64,000 nt of DNA from Protonemura montana (taxonomy: Eukaryota > Arthropoda > Insecta > Plecoptera > Nemouridae), in contig OX387605.1 of the NCBI GenBank assembly GCA_947568835.1, positions 16,062,418-16,126,417 of the forward strand. Reading direction: 5' to 3'. Positions 12,001 to 25,900 of this stretch are shown one piece after another. Each line of letters opens with the position of its first letter. Positions within the stretch are counted from its first letter, which is position 1. Under the pieces are notes generated by a model. It was not told the origin of the DNA and ran no database searches. It was given only the letters and a program-made list of their open reading frames with translations. The position numbers and the translations under genes were made by a program.

Positions 12001-12997
12001 AGCTCTTTCCACTAAAATATTATAATCAAAATCTTTCTTCTAATTATAACCTTGCTGTGAGAGGTGCATTTATCAAACTAGGACCGAATGCAACTGAATT
12101 TAAGCAAACCAACGATTCACTGTGACTCCGCTCACCACTTGGGAACTTTGAGGTTATGACAGTTCAAATCACGTTGACAGCTACTGCGCAAAAACCAGCT
12201 GCGCTCAAGGGCAGACTTCGTCAATAGTCGACAGCAAAGATCTTAGTTGAGGTAGAAAGAAGTAGAAGGTCCCGAAGATACTAGTCTGGTACTAGTTGGT
12301 GCTTGAATTTTACGTATTTGTCAATGAAGGCGTTTAAGTATCAATCGGTATCAAATAAATTACGTACGAAAAACTTGAACGGTTGATGCCGCAATGTACA
12401 AAGGCAAGTCTACCTCACGGAACAAAGATGCACGAGTCCAGCAAGGTGCAAGGGGGCAGGGCACTTGCTTCATCCAAAATGTGTTAATGCATTACAGAAG
12501 ATTGGTTATGTCACATTCGTAAAAAGGAATTTCCTTTTTTATTTCGCGTACCATTCCTGAAGTTACCATACTTGTCATGAAGCTAATTAGACTTACTGAA
12601 AGTTACTTCGTCAACGTGACTTTGTCTTGCAATACGCTCGTGTTCTCCTCATGCCTCATGCGAACAGGTCAAGGCCTACATTGGATGACAAGGTCACCTC
12701 CTTAAAAGCACAATCATCGAATGTAATCGGTATTTTGTCCTCTGTCGACTGATCATTTGAGCAGCTACAGCTGCCAACCAATCCATTGTCAGACTTACAG
12801 CATTAGAAGGGTATTAAACTCATTCATGTACATTTCTGATTGATGGGCCACTTTGTGGGCAGCTTCTTTTCTTTAATCTGTTTGCAAACTCCAATTTTTA
12901 TGTTTATTTTCAGATAGGTTCACTTATGTGACAGGCAAATTAATGATTGCACCAAGCAATTACACGTTCGGAAGAGGAGTGGTGCATGCATTGCTGA
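12001..12997. promoter_or_regulatory. divergent CHMP7 / pantothenate kinase intergenic region
   Basis: About 1 kb separates the start codons of two divergently transcribed housekeeping genes, so both promoters should lie here. No clear TATA element or shared motif is picked out by eye. The assignment rests on gene layout only. Confidence 0.5.
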
Positions 12998-15900
12998 ATG
13001 GGGCCCCACAGCTGTAAGAACTGTCTACGAGGGCGGCGTATGATGGCGAGCGGGAGCAAGGATGGAACGAATGGAAAGGCCAATCATGGCGACATAATTG
13101 AAAATGGCAGAGACGATGATGTGGATGGAGCACCATGTAAGTAGAGAAATCAGAGAGTGTAAAGATCTAAGAAGCTGTGAAAGTGTTAATACAAAATAAT
13201 AGACAATCAAGTCTGCTGTCTCTTTAGAAAAGTTCATACAATTTTTCCTCAGTAGATTGTTATCTTAAAAGAAAATACTAAATGGGAAAATTGCCAGGTC
13301 TTGGGGAGATATTCCGGGATGGTTTGATTTCACGGTTTCATTTGACATTTGCAGAGGTGAAGATGCTCATGGTATCTTCTATGAATGCCAGAGATTATGT
13401 GATTTGTGCCTTTGTACAAAATTGTTTTATTGTTTTTGGATCTGTTTTGATAAATCGATTAAAACAAAAAGTATTAAGTTCAAAATCAATAAAACCAAAT
13501 AATTTGGAATACAAACGTTAGTATTGTTCAAACACTTATTACAAGTGTCTGATCAGATCTAAAAAAAAATAAAAACGTTTCTAACACAATTTTGCAGCAA
13601 TGCCATGGTTTGGAATGGACATTGGTGGCACACTGTCCAAGCTGGTCTACTTTGAGCCGAAGGACATCACTCCAACGGAGGCAGACGCTGAGCAGGAAAC
13701 TCTAAAAAACATCCGCCGCTACCTCACCAAGAACTCTGCCTATGGAGCAACAGGTCATAGGCAAGTCTCTTGACAGTCCTTCCTCACTTCAAGAACCCAC
13801 ATATTTGCTCCACAGTTGGGTTTAATATTTCATTGTTTATTCGTAGAGATTCTCACCTTCAGATGGACGATGTGACAATCCGCGGGCGTCGAGGGACCGT
13901 GCACTTCATCCGATTCCCTACAAGCGACATGGGAAACTTTCTAGCGCTAGCCAAGGCAAAGGGCATGGCTGCCCTCGTCACAACTGTCTTTGCTACCGGT
14001 GGTGGCGCCTACAAGTTTGAAGAAAACTTCAAACGGGTGGGTTTACTTTTTTGACAATCAGATAATGCCTATGCTTTAAAAGCTAAAAAACTAGAGAAAC
14101 GCAATTGTAAGGTCCCACTTACAAATTTCAAGATTAAATGGAAGGAATTAATTACATTTTTTCTGCAGGAAGTCAACATGAGGCTGTCGAAATTTGATGA
14201 GCTGGACTCACTGATCAGGGGCATGCTTTACATCGAGACTAACAACCCAACTGAATGCTACTTCTGGGTGGATCCAACCAGAGATGAGACTTGCGAGAAG
14301 CGCGTCTATGACTTCAGCAATCCCTATCCATTTATTGTAAGCACTGTTTTGGTTTGGTACCAACCAATATACCACTTTCAATTGCACTCAAAATTAACAT
14401 TGGGCTAATTTGCTTGTTGCATTTACCTTTTAGATAGTTAACATTGGATCTGGTGTAAGCATTCTTGCTGTTTATGGACCAAACAATTACAAGCGCATAT
14501 CGGGCACAAGGTAAACCATAAAATCAATTATTTTGTGTCTATTAAATAAATTATTTTCTTACATGGTTGACAAAATAATCACTGAAGAGATAGCAGGAAT
14601 CAAGATGATACGGACTGTCATTCTCAACCTTGATAAGACGTATCATGAAATTTGTGCGATCTAAAATTAATTTGTTTTCAATACAATTTTTGTTGCCTAT
14701 ATACTTTAAAAATATTAACAATCTTGATTGTCCTCAGACAGTCAATATTATTATTCACTCACTATATTTGCAAATGGTAATTTTTATGCTACCCTTTTTG
14801 ACTTATTCATAAATGCAATGTTTCCCAGCTTGGGGGGAGGCACGTTCCTTGGCCTGTGCAGCCTTCTGACGGGCTGCAAATCGTTTGAGGAAGCCATCGA
14901 GCTGGCCACTTGTGGTGACAATACTCGCGTAGATAAATTAGTACGAGACATCTATGGTGGGGACTACGATCGCTTCGGGCTGCCCGGGGATCTTGTTGCT
15001 AGCAGGTTGGTATCCTCCTGTGATTTATGCTTTGTTGGCTTTCTCATAACCTTCATTAATTAAATATTTGCTTTAGGATTCTTAACAGTTGGAGGAGGGA
15101 AATAAGCATAAGGGGACTCAGCTTGAAGTAGCAGTATTACATTCGTAGAGTAGCAAACAATATATTTGATTTCAAGACTAAGAGTATCAAACCATATGTT
15201 TCTTTACACTACACAGTAAGACTGATTCTACACTCGGTGATAGCTGCTTTATTCCAAAATCAAACCCACTCAGCTTGGCTTGACTTCTTAAAAAGTAATA
15301 TAATTTAGTAAATTTAACAAATTTTGTACTACCTTTTGAATTTCTGTTACCACATTACAGTAGCTTCATCTCCAACTAGGGACCATCACTCGCTACTCAC
15401 CCGGCATGCGGGCTCTTTGCTTTTCAGTTTCCAAGTAGCATAACTAATGCTTGTATTGAAGTTTTCTGGGTGTGTACAGCTTTGGCCACATGAACTCCCA
15501 AGAGAAGCGGGCAAGTGTTACACGGGAAGACCTGGCTCGTGCGACATTGGTGACCATCACAAATAACATCGGCTCCATCGCACGGATGTGTGCGCTCAAC
15601 GAAAAGATCGAGAAGGTCGTCTTTGTCGGCAACTTCCTCCGGGTGAACCCCATTTCGATGAAGCTGCTTGCCCATGCGATGGACTATTGGTCCAACGGGA
15701 CATTGAAAGCTCTCTTCCTGGAACATGAGGTGGGTTATGTTAACAGTTTAATAATAGCTAGCAGATCCATACCACAGAATTAACATTTGTCTTTGTGTTG
15801 CACTGTCATGCTCATATCAAAAAGGTTAGAATTAGCATTATGTAGTAGGTTGTTAATCATTAGTATTAGGCAGTGGAGGGATTAACCAACCAAATCAAGG

Positions 15901-16334
15901 CCAATATATTTTATTGTTTATGTAATTTTGACATTTGATGATGGTAAACTAGCTTTTCTCTTTAGTAATTGATGGAGCAATTACTAATGTAAATGTTGTA
16001 GTATGTATCAGATTTGCTCTGTTAGAACTGAATTGCGATCGTGAAAAGGACCTAAAAAGTGTATTATTTTAAGGCCAACGGAACTGAAGAGCGTAATAAA
16101 AAATCCTAAAATAGTAGCTTTTAGAAGCTGATTGGACATGGGGTTTGTAACGAGTGATTTTCAGTTTATTTTAAATCTAGAACGAGTGTTCATACAAAAT
16201 GTGTAATATGGCCCAGGGAGGTAGTGGTTGGAGTTCCAACAACTATAAACTAACATGCTAATGCAATGTTTCCATTCCAGGGTTACTTTGGTGCGATTGG
16301 TTGCATGATGCAATCGGACGGTCAGCTCAGCTGA
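12998..16334 (+). CDS. PANK: pantothenate kinase
   Basis: The enzyme phosphorylates pantothenate with ATP, the first and rate-setting step of coenzyme A synthesis, and is feedback-controlled by acyl-CoA. Exons: 12998-13136, 13598-13760, 13847-14036, 14169-14336, 14434-14510, 14829-15005, 15480-15729, 16281-16334; about 405 residues. Key blocks are [17 protein letters not shown] (ATP-binding), [13 protein letters not shown] (with the catalytic Glu of the family), [69 protein letters not shown] and the C-terminal LFLEHEGYFGAIG. It matches animal PANK1/2/3 but the isoform cannot be told. An in-frame TGA at 12995-12997 bounds the longest start; ATGs at 13040 and 13043 follow in frame, and 13043 has the best context (A at -3, G at +4). 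The second intron has a GC donor (GCAAGT). There is no long N-terminal targeting extension. Confidence 0.94.
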
Positions 16335-17726
16335 GACGCGTCATTTCAAAGCTCAAACGCACTGTTTTTAGCCGCTGCACAAGCATTCCTGTGATTGTTC
16401 AACCAGGACTTCCGTGAGTTAGCAACATTCTAGCAAACTACGTAATTAAGTTTACAGTAGCTTCGATTGGTTTGTAATTTACTCGTTATCATGATGAATG
16501 GTTAATTTTTGCATACGTGCTGTATTCAAAGTTTATTATATTACCGTAGGATTACCGCTAGTGGTTTTGTAATTTGACAAATAGGGCTTCGATATTTAAA
16601 CAAAGAAAACAATATCAGTAGTCATTTTATAAAGGTCTTACTTATAGTTTTAGTAAACTTAAAATATTGTTATGCATTGCATAATTGGGCATTATTTTGG
16701 TATTTTGACAACATTGTACAAATTGTTACTTAAACTCGTTTTATAATGTGTTCACATTTACACCGTAGGAATATTGGCCAAAAAGTCTTTTCCAGGACTG
16801 ATCTTTGTTTCCCTAAAGATGTTCCCAGTTGGTTGCTTAGGCATAGTTGTGAAATGTATTTGTAGGTAACTAATGCCAGGCTTTAGAAACAAACATACTG
16901 AAGATTATGACTCTTCACCTAGATAAGGGAGTACTGGCTTCCTTCTTCGAAAGCTACTAGTTTTTCACATTCACTCGTAATCCAACAAGATTTACTCCGT
17001 TGAGACAAGAAGCCACATGTAACTTTTATCTACAAAAAGTTTTCATTGTGTTGACTCAACGCATATCACAGGAACTAGTTAATAGATTAAATCCCTAGAA
17101 AGGTCATTTAGTTCTTTTATCTACTGCACTAAATGTAAAACACTTTATATACTTGACAACTTATAAGGCTTTGCTTGCAAAATTCTTGCCGCTGGAAAAT
17201 GTTGGTCTAACTCCGAGTTTTAGCTTTTACGCTACAAATTACCTGGGCAGCAAGAGTTGTGCAGCTGCACGGAATATACCGTAGTTATTTGTATCTTGTA
17301 AAGCTGTGTAGGATCTAACACTGTGCCTAAAATTCCAAGCTTCAAATCCTTATTCTTACTTTCTGTGCTGCCTTTGGTCTTTCTTGTTTTTTTTATTTAC
17401 TACTTGTTGGAAGCAACAATAACCAAAGTTTCGTCTTGAAACAAAATAAATTATTGGATTTTTAAAACGAGATTTGTTTACAACGGCAGTTTACGAAAGG
17501 ATTAAAATGTGAGAGTATGAAGTAGATTACAGGCACACACCGCACAAATGATATTTAGGCACCAATTTTTTATTGTACATAAATAATATTACATGTTACT
17601 TTATTAGGTCGGTCTATTGTTGTTCGAATATATTTTTATTTCAAGTTGAGTTCTGTTGTAGTGTAATTTACTGCACCTACTTTTCCATTTAGATAGATTC
17701 CTGGTCTTCCATTACAGTGCGGTTGG
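16335..17726. other. intergenic region between convergent PANK and FBXW4
   Basis: This AT-rich stretch holds the two 3'UTRs. A plus-strand AATAAA at 17445-17450 could end the kinase transcript, and TTTATT at 17635-17640 reads as AATAAA on the minus strand, 87 nt past the FBXW4 stop. No coding exon or repeat is recognised. Confidence 0.55.
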
Positions 17727-20700
17727 TCATAAGATGTTGTCCCGCATGTTTATGGATTTGTTGTTGTGCCCCGAGAAATCGAGAAGGTTGAGCGTCTGAT
17801 CGAGAGCGGCGTACAGGTTGCACGGGTCAAAAGCCAGGCTGTACACGGAACTGTGCTTGTTGTATCGAGAAGAGAGGAAATACATCTAAAAAGCAGAAAA
17901 CTGTTGTCAAGTCAAAAGATAAAAATTACAAAGCTAATTGCTTCATTGGAGAAAATTGGAACTTATTTTTATGGAACAATGATAGTTATTTTGTTTCACA
18001 TGAATGTGAAATTTAATGGTTCATTATTTCTATGCTTTATGAAAACCCATTTTTCTGTTTTTCTGTGCATGGATTTTCACTCGCCAAGATTTGTCCAAAT
18101 ATTCACGATAACTCGATAACCCATGGTTTAAGCTTAATAAGCATAGTTGGCTTGACCATGACCATAACCCAAACGTCATGTAGGGCTTTCCCAAGGATGT
18201 AAAACTAACCTTACAAATAAATGCTGGGAAAAGTGCAAAAAGGTTCGACAGTTGAGTTCAGAAGGGAGAGAAAAGAGTGCAATTTCCTGGCAAATGTAAG
18301 TCAACGTCTTTGAACGTCAAAAAACAGAAACTTTACACTAACAAGTGTACCACGCTATGCCGATTTAAAATTACCTGGGAAGTTGCATTCCCCCTTTCTT
18401 TACCTTTCCAACTCCATTAATAGAATCACACTACAAATAATTGAAAAACCATAAATTACGAACAAATTGTATAACCAATAAAAATCGTAACTTGCTTTAT
18501 GTACTAACCTCTAGTAGGTATACCAGTAAAATAATAATTGCACCAGAACTGACCTGCACACTTCTCTCCTGCCGCTTGTCCCACAACTGCACCCTGCCGT
18601 GACAACTCGATCCGCTCATCATGGTGTACGCACCATCGGTTGCCAGGCAATACACAGACGAGTCAAATGGATCCCCCCATGATTTCTCATTCCTTCCTGT
18701 CCTGCCAGAAAACCATTGGATTATGAAACCAAAAGTATCAGTTTGATTCATACTGATAGCAACGTCGGCATTGAGAGTTTACTACAAATGCTAGGGATTG
18801 ATGAGCGTAGCCAGTGAAGCGAGCGGAGCGGAATCTCCAATTTTACTTACCCCAGAAAAAAATCACTTGTGTGTTTGTTTTGTTTTGTTTCGGTATATGT
18901 GTGTTTGTTTGCGCTCTGGCATCCAAACGCCTGAACCGATTTGGACCGAAATTGCAGGGCACATTTTTGTGTTCTCAACTAAGACCGAGTTTGATTTTCA
19001 GCAAAATCGGTCCAACAGTTTTTAAAACTATTCAAAATGTACGAACATTTTCAGATTTTGGGTAAACTTTGATGGGTTGTACTGCCAAAAACATTATTTG
19101 GTGCATTTTTTTACCTCAAAATTTAAGCATGTTCTGCTCTTTGCATTGGTCAGTTATACTTTTTACCAGCCACAACTATCGCTACGCTCATTTTTTAGCA
19201 ACAAAAATTGCTTTCGCGAACCCCTAGTTTAATTTTAAAACAAGAATTTTTTCTTTAGACTCTTGCTGGGGTTGACTGCAACCACAGCCTCCTGATTCCA
19301 CTGTTATTCCCAGACCTGCTGATTAGACAAGTGCAAATAGTATATTTTGCACTGGTGGATCATGATGCATTAATTCAGTTGAGCTTTTACCCATAAAAGA
19401 AACTGAAATAGTACATTTCACAAAATGCTGGCTAATAGATAAACTTTCTTACCACACTTAGCTTGGAAAATACTTTTTGAATTCCTCTACTTTTTATTTG
19501 ATTGCTCAAAGGTTTCTTTTCTTCTCTTTATGAAACTACAACAATATTCACACAAAACTAGGCAATGTTCATAATCATGGATATCTTGTTATTTGCACTC
19601 AGATGAATGAGTCCATCCAGTGGACTGGCGACTCTTTGTCTCCTTAAAGTCTTAGCTAACGATCAGGTTTAATCTTCCAGATGTGAAACTGCTTACCGAA
19701 CATCCCAGAGTCGAATGTATGTGTCATAGCCTGTTGAAAGGACAGTATTTTCATTTTCCCAAACCACATCCAAGACCCCAGCACCATGTTTCAACCGCTT
19801 GGAAAACTGCACCACCTCCACTCCTCTGTAAATAAATTGAAAATTATCATAATTTGTTTCAAAATACCCATCTATTACAAATTCACATAACGATTTGAAG
19901 AAGTTAATCTAACCTTGCCATGTTGTAGAGCTTTAAAGGCATTTGATAGTTAAACCCACTAAGTCCAAGGATGCATTCTTCTGTAAGTGGTCGCAGGGCC
20001 ATCGACCACACTCGATCCAATAATGGGATAGTTAGACGATGATCAACATCAGTCACTCGGCCAGCATCATCCTCAAAGAGCTTCCATACCTGTAAACAGA
20101 TAATGGAAGGCTTGTACTGACCTGATAGTCACCATTAGATTTTTTTACAGAAACGAGCCATTTTGTGGAAGCTCACCTACCTTAAAGACACCATCCAGAG
20201 AACCAGATACGACAGTGTGATCTCTCACGTCCACAGCAGTGACATCCCTGTCATGTGCCATGCTTTTTGAAAACAGCAGCCTTCCAAAGTCAGTCGTGTA
20301 CACCAGCAGAGCACAATCCCTACAAACAAAATTGCCAAATTGTTCTTAAAAATGTCAATAAAAATACGTAGGCACTTCTTTCAAACTACCCATTAAGGAT
20401 TAATACATTTTTAATTATGCAAGTTGAGTTCTTATATTGATTCAATATTTGTAAAAAAAAAAAAAAAAATAGGGGCCGGAATGAAAACTTCAGCTTACCT
20501 TCCTCCACTTACAATAATTCCCTTGTCATAGGAAAATCGGCAGATATCATCAAGGTGGCCACACAAATTTACCTTCGACTTATGACTCAGAATAATTTTT
20601 GGCTTGGATGCTCCTCTTTGGAATCCAATTATAGTGCTGCCCTTACTAAACCAAAGGTATCCTCCACCCAGCTGAATCCAAGGCATGTATCTGTAAGTTT

Positions 20701-21203
20701 TAAAAGCATTTATTGGCACATTTTTTTACGAGGTTCAGAGTTCTTACCACGAAATCACTGCAAATTGTTCTCACATACCGATAATCCAATAGAAGTTTGA
20801 AATGCTCTTGATATCTTCCAGAAACCCAGTTGTGGGACAATCGAACCTGCTCTCGCATTCGCATATTGTGGTATGATCTAGATGAAGGTAAATGGTAAAG
20901 TACAAACCAACAGAAACAAACTTTTACACTGCTAACCCACGGCAAGTTAAGGTTACGTTTCTCTTACTTTTCTTGCATTTGAATGCTTAGAAGATTTGTG
21001 ACCAACGATGAGCGGCTCTTGTTTTTCCATATAACATCATCCTTAATTATACCATAAAATCTCTTACACGAGAGACTCAATCTCATAAGGTCTTCGTATC
21101 TCAGATAATTGAAGAGCACAAGCAGAACATCTGTAGGGAAATTCTGGAGGAGAGGATCGTGATTCTCTACTCCTGCACTCGTAATTTGTCCATGGGAATC
21201 CAT
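17727..21203 (-). CDS. FBXW4: F-box/WD-repeat protein 4 (dactylin)
   Basis: This is a substrate receptor of an SCF (Skp1-Cul1-F-box) ubiquitin ligase. Minus-strand exons are 21203-20968, 20877-20779, 20690-20499, 20319-20181, 20089-19914, 19825-19697, 18701-18554 and 17885-17727. All have GT-AG borders and agreeing phases, giving 425 residues against about 412 in mammals. Residues 17-65 are the F-box (NFPTDVLLVLFNYLRYEDL and SLSCKRFY). The linker REQVRLSHNWVSGRY and YMPWIQLGGGYLW are FBXW4-specific. The WD repeats show DDICRFSYDKGIIVSGGR, VVSGSLDGVFKVWKL, LSTGYDTYIRLWDVR and MMSGSSCHGRVQLWDKR. The last strand is NLYAALDQTLNLLDF. An in-frame TAA directly precedes the ATG, fixing the start. The intron between exons 6 and 7 holds a possible inverted-repeat element. 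Confidence 0.94.
18789..19230. mobile_element. putative short inverted-repeat element in FBXW4 intron
   Basis: The left edge reads CTAGGGATTGATGAGCGTAGC. The right edge, reverse-complemented, begins CTAGGGGTTCGCGAAAGC and further in again has ATGAGCGTAGC. Two motifs in the same order but inverted orientation suggest the ends of a small non-autonomous DNA element of about 440 bp. The inside has a GTTTGTTTTG-like stretch and no meaningful ORF. No clear target duplication is seen and the ends do not align well in between, so the call is tentative. Confidence 0.35.
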
Positions 21204-22917
21204 TTAACTGTTTATAATGTAAGCTGAAACCACTGTAGCTGAAAAGAATAGACACTGGTCCTTCTTGTAGCATGGTGTAAATATTTATTTTACAATATGT
21301 TGCAGTATTCTAAAATCACTGTCAAGTTGACCGCCATTGCAATTTGGAACGACTTGACAAGACGTCAGCACAAGTGGAAGAGTTCCCAATAGATTGCGTT
21401 AGTGTAGCCAGTGTGTACTTCATAGCGGGGATTTTCGAATCATGGCATTGCATGGCACCAACAAAATAAAAAAGTATTTTAAGTCCAAACCATAACTCAA
21501 TAATCTATGTCCAACCCAAATAGCTAGCGAATAGTTACCAAATCAAACGCCAAACACTCGTGTCAATATCGTACTCAAATGGAAGAAATATGCAAGGACA
21601 CCTCAAAAAGATCTTCCTCGAGATATCTGAGGAATAAAGGAAAATAATTGTTTCAATACTAAATACAGTTTGTCCCCAGTTTTAATCTTTGATTTCCTGG
21701 AGGTCATATGTTTATAATATATTATTTTAATTAATTAATGTATGCCTGTAAATAAACAATAATTGTACATATTTGAAATGTTTGCAAATGTGACAAAATA
21801 TTAAAATATTGCTAGGAAATGGCATGCTGGTAAAGAAAGAGTCAGCTATGCTTTCTATTATTCTCGAATGAAGATACGAAAAAAACTAAGAAAAAAATCA
21901 ATACCTTTCAGGGACAGGACAATTGAAAAGGCAAATTATTTAACAATAGCAATAAAACCAAACCACAGAAAGGACAATTTGATGATTAATGAACATCATA
22001 ATATTCATTTCTATTTTGTGAGATATCAATTATCTTTCTGCGGATAAACGGCTACTGATTTCAACCTGTATACCCGAACACGCGGTGTGTGCTTGAAAAA
22101 GAGCAGCTTGGTACCTACGCTTATAGAAAAACACCAAATCATCTTTCGTCGAGTTACTATTCGAGTCGACTCGACTATAACGTTCATACGCTTGAAGGAA
22201 AGTAGCCTATACCTAAACATACTCTGTTTCAATTAAATTTATGCTAGACTTGCATTTAATTCCAAAACTTGTCCAAAGATTTCTACCCAGATGGTCACAG
22301 AAGGTGGCACAGTGCTCGTCGTTCACTTCTCTGGCATTTTTTTTTTTTTTTTACTTTTAAAGTGCATTGAATTGACAAGATAATAAAGTTACACTTAAAT
22401 ATCTACAGTAAAACTCGCCTGTTTGCTCGCCCAGTTGCTCATCAATTCTTTTTAGTGTAATTGCAGTGTCAGTATAGCAATTTACCATAAGAGCTATACT
22501 TTTCATCTAATACTTAAAGTATATTATTCTATGATGAAACAAAGTGTTAGTTTATACTTACAATAGATTCACAAAGATATAATGTTCTTGTGTAAAATAA
22601 CAATTAACATTTCAATATACAATATTATGTACCATATTTTTTCCCATACTGTATTAACTATCACGTTCATATTTTGGTCCACTTTATTATATATTTTTGA
22701 TGCAGTTAGCTTGTATTCCGTGCGCTGTGCACAGCAAAATGCATTAGATTAGACGTAATGATAATAATTTTATATAATTTGTGAGTCATTTTTGTGCTGC
22801 ACTAAACCGTCGTTTGTCTTGGCGATTTGTTACGACGAGTATTCGTGCTTGAGTGCTTCTATGAGTGTCCGACCACAAATCGGAGGCGTCGTCTTCGGCG
22901 TGCCACACATCACTGTA
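21204..22917. other. intergenic region, FBXW4 upstream / quiver-like gene 3' flank
   Basis: This stretch holds the FBXW4 promoter side and the 3'UTR of the next minus-strand gene; TTTATT at 22683-22688 gives a minus-strand AATAAA about 230 nt past that gene's stop. The rest is AT-rich with a T-run at 22339-22352. No exon is recognised. Confidence 0.55.
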
Positions 22918-25900
22918 TTATCTCCATGAGGTGACAAAGACGCGGGAAGCGACGGTGGCCACCAACGCGACCAGCACCGACGACTGGCGTCGTGACGCCG
23001 CCTCGTTGCAGGCATCGGCGTCGTCGCAACTCTGAAGGCACCCTCGGACGTAGCTGTAATTGGACAAGTAGGTTAGTTACCACCTGTAGCCTGGATTTTT
23101 TGTGGAGTTCTGTTGGACTTTAGCTTTGTTGTTTAGTTTAGTTTCATCACCTATTTAGTGGCTTGAAGTTTAGTAAAAACTTTTGATCCGAACTATTTTA
23201 TCTGAAACTACTGTATTTATTGCAATCAAGTGAACGTCCTATTTCAACTTTGTTGATGCTGCTATGTTGGGGAAAGTCACATAAGGTCAGGAGTCAAGAC
23301 CTTTTTTTGAAAAGCCTGACATCTTTTTTTTTCCTGGCAAGGAAACGGAAAATTACGGAAAAATTCATGGGACAGCTAGTATTTTTTTTTTAACCCCATG
23401 GGTGACATCTGAGGAGAATTCTTGTTGTCGCACAGCAATTCGCCCCTGGATGCTCGACTGCCAGCCTAAATAACTGTCAATGAACTAATCCAAACCTTGC
23501 TAGATGTGTATGCCTACACATCCTTAATAACTCATATTGCAGTTATGACAGGAGTAACGCCTGTAACGGTTTCCGACATGCAACCAGCAACCGATAGCTT
23601 GCTTGTGCGGATGTATACGTGTCTGTATTTTAATTAGCCACTCCTGGTACTTGAGGGCATCACGTCCTTTGAAGTCATGGAGTCCCTCGTCAATCCTCCT
23701 ACACGACACAACACCAGGTCTGAAAGGAAAGGACAATTCCAGGGAAGAGGATCAGAACGACGACAAGATGAAAGCGTGCGGGTTGCCCCCAGGACTCACA
23801 CTGTGTCGTAGTAAAACGCCCCGCAGTGGGACATCCTGATGATCTCGGTGTCCACCGTGATCCCTCCGCTGTCCAAGGCACATCCCCTCACCGTGATACG
23901 TGTGCCGTTACTCACTGCAACATCAACGTCAACGTCAACATGCTGATATCAACAGCATCGATACTCAGTTGTCGAAATCAATATCGGAAACATCAACGTA
24001 TCACCGTGATCATAATTATGGGATTTTTTATTTAAAAATGGCTCTGCAATTGTCGACAGCGACATCAACATATAAAATCAACATACAATTTCTCACCGAC
24101 TTCAAGTAATTTCGTCACAGGTTCATAACTACAATACTATTGTCATCCACTTCTATAATATTGTGTATTTCTGTTTTTCTGAAAAAAGTGTTGGAAAAGT
24201 TGGAACTCTTTCCTCGAACCATTATGACAATTGTTCTTTGATTCTGATTGGAGAATAGCTGACATTTTTTGCATCGCTAATGGGCATAGATTAATGTGAT
24301 TGGCAGGATTAATCGGATGTTCTTCGAGTAACACCATTTTCCATGGCCAAAAATCGCGAAAGAGAGACAGTGTACAGGTGGGGTACTAAAATTGCGTCAA
24401 AACTAAAAAAAATCCACGATTCCTTGCGCCAGTACTATAAATCAATCACTTTCGGTCAGTTTATTGAAGTTTAATTTGATCGCATGATAATTAAATTCGC
24501 CTTTCATTGAAACAAATTAGCGGCTTCTCCAAGGGATCGCAGAGGAAACTCGTGTCCATACAAAACAGTGAGCGATACTATTTTTAACCCATTCATCGGA
24601 TAGAGCTGAACGCACACTTTTTCGATATCGCTATGCTAGCTGCTACTGCATGCGGCGAGGAAAACGGCCCATTAATAACTCGGCCCATCAACGTATATTT
24701 TGGTGATAAAGAGGAGGGGAGGGGGTGGGGGCGTTTCATTAGAGCTGTTGCGAGCCTTACTTGATTATCTTTTGAATTTACATAGAAATTCAGGATCAGA
24801 TGCTGCAATTAATTAACAAACAAAATGCGAAAAGGCCGGCCATGGGAAAAGTCAAAGGAGAGGGAAATGTGTTTTTTTTCGAGGTCGCTTATCATTTTCT
24901 GTGAAGTTTTCTATGCATATCAACAGCACATGTATAGCAACGTGTTATGTATATACAAGAGGATAGAACCTGCTCACCAACGAGGGTAACTTCTCTTGGC
25001 CCTATGGGGTCGAGAGCTTTACAGTATATTTTGTCAAAGTTGAAGTATGTGTAGAACACATGACGAGCGATGGCTAAGCGATAATCAATGGCGCTTTTCT
25101 TGGTTCAACTCATGAAGGTTGAAAGTGTTCTGTCAAAGGAGGCTCTTGACCAATCCTGCGCGCCTTGGCCAGAGGGCAGAAAGTGCCTGCCTCTGAGTCG
25201 ACGTCTTCATAATGTCCATACAATCGACTCATTTAAAACTCAGAAAGTGTGATAAAATGTCTGGAACCTTGTCAGAAGTGTCAGAGATATGAAAAATTGC
25301 GCTAGCGGCGGTCTTGAGGCTCTGGCTTTCTTGTCGGTTGGTACTCACAAGATACAGCGACAATATAACTGCGGTTTATTAAATCAATATCACGTGTTTA
25401 CTTACATTCAATACGACTCATTTCATGTGACCTGATTCAAAATGATTTTTCTAGCTTATATGTGGAAGAATAGCCAAGAAAATATACTCTACCGCGAACT
25501 ATGGTCTTTCAACAACAGAAAATTGCCCCTGAAATTTATTTTTAGCATACAAATCTCTAATACGAAAGAAATATCTCTCTCTAGAATTTCTATGCCGTAT
25601 ACCTACACGTTACCAAACTTTGGGAGACGAGGTTCTGGCTGTAGTCTATCATTTTCCAGTCTCGGCACAACCAATGGAGGGTGCTCCATTAGGAAAAAAG
25701 CAAAATACGAAATTCCCGATACTGCTCTACCTCACAGCATTTCACAATCAGGTCAAAAATATCTGTGTATGGCTTATTCAATTCAAAAAGTATTTCGAAA
25801 AGAACCGTATTGTAGATATTAAGAAATAAGCAGGCAGGGAAACGAAATGTGCATACTGTTTGTGCTTCTAAAAATAGGCCGTAACACCCTTATATGTTGT

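Noticed and set aside
17766-18119. 117-codon plus-strand ORF after PANK
   Set aside because: Its first 40 codons are the antisense shadow of the last FBXW4 exon, and the remainder is AT-rich intron.
22918-23053. Treating this GACGCC-rich block as another member of the repeat clusters
   Set aside because: It is the last coding exon of the quiver-like gene: it has a proper acceptor, correct phase, the conserved GCLQSC...ACN motif and a stop.
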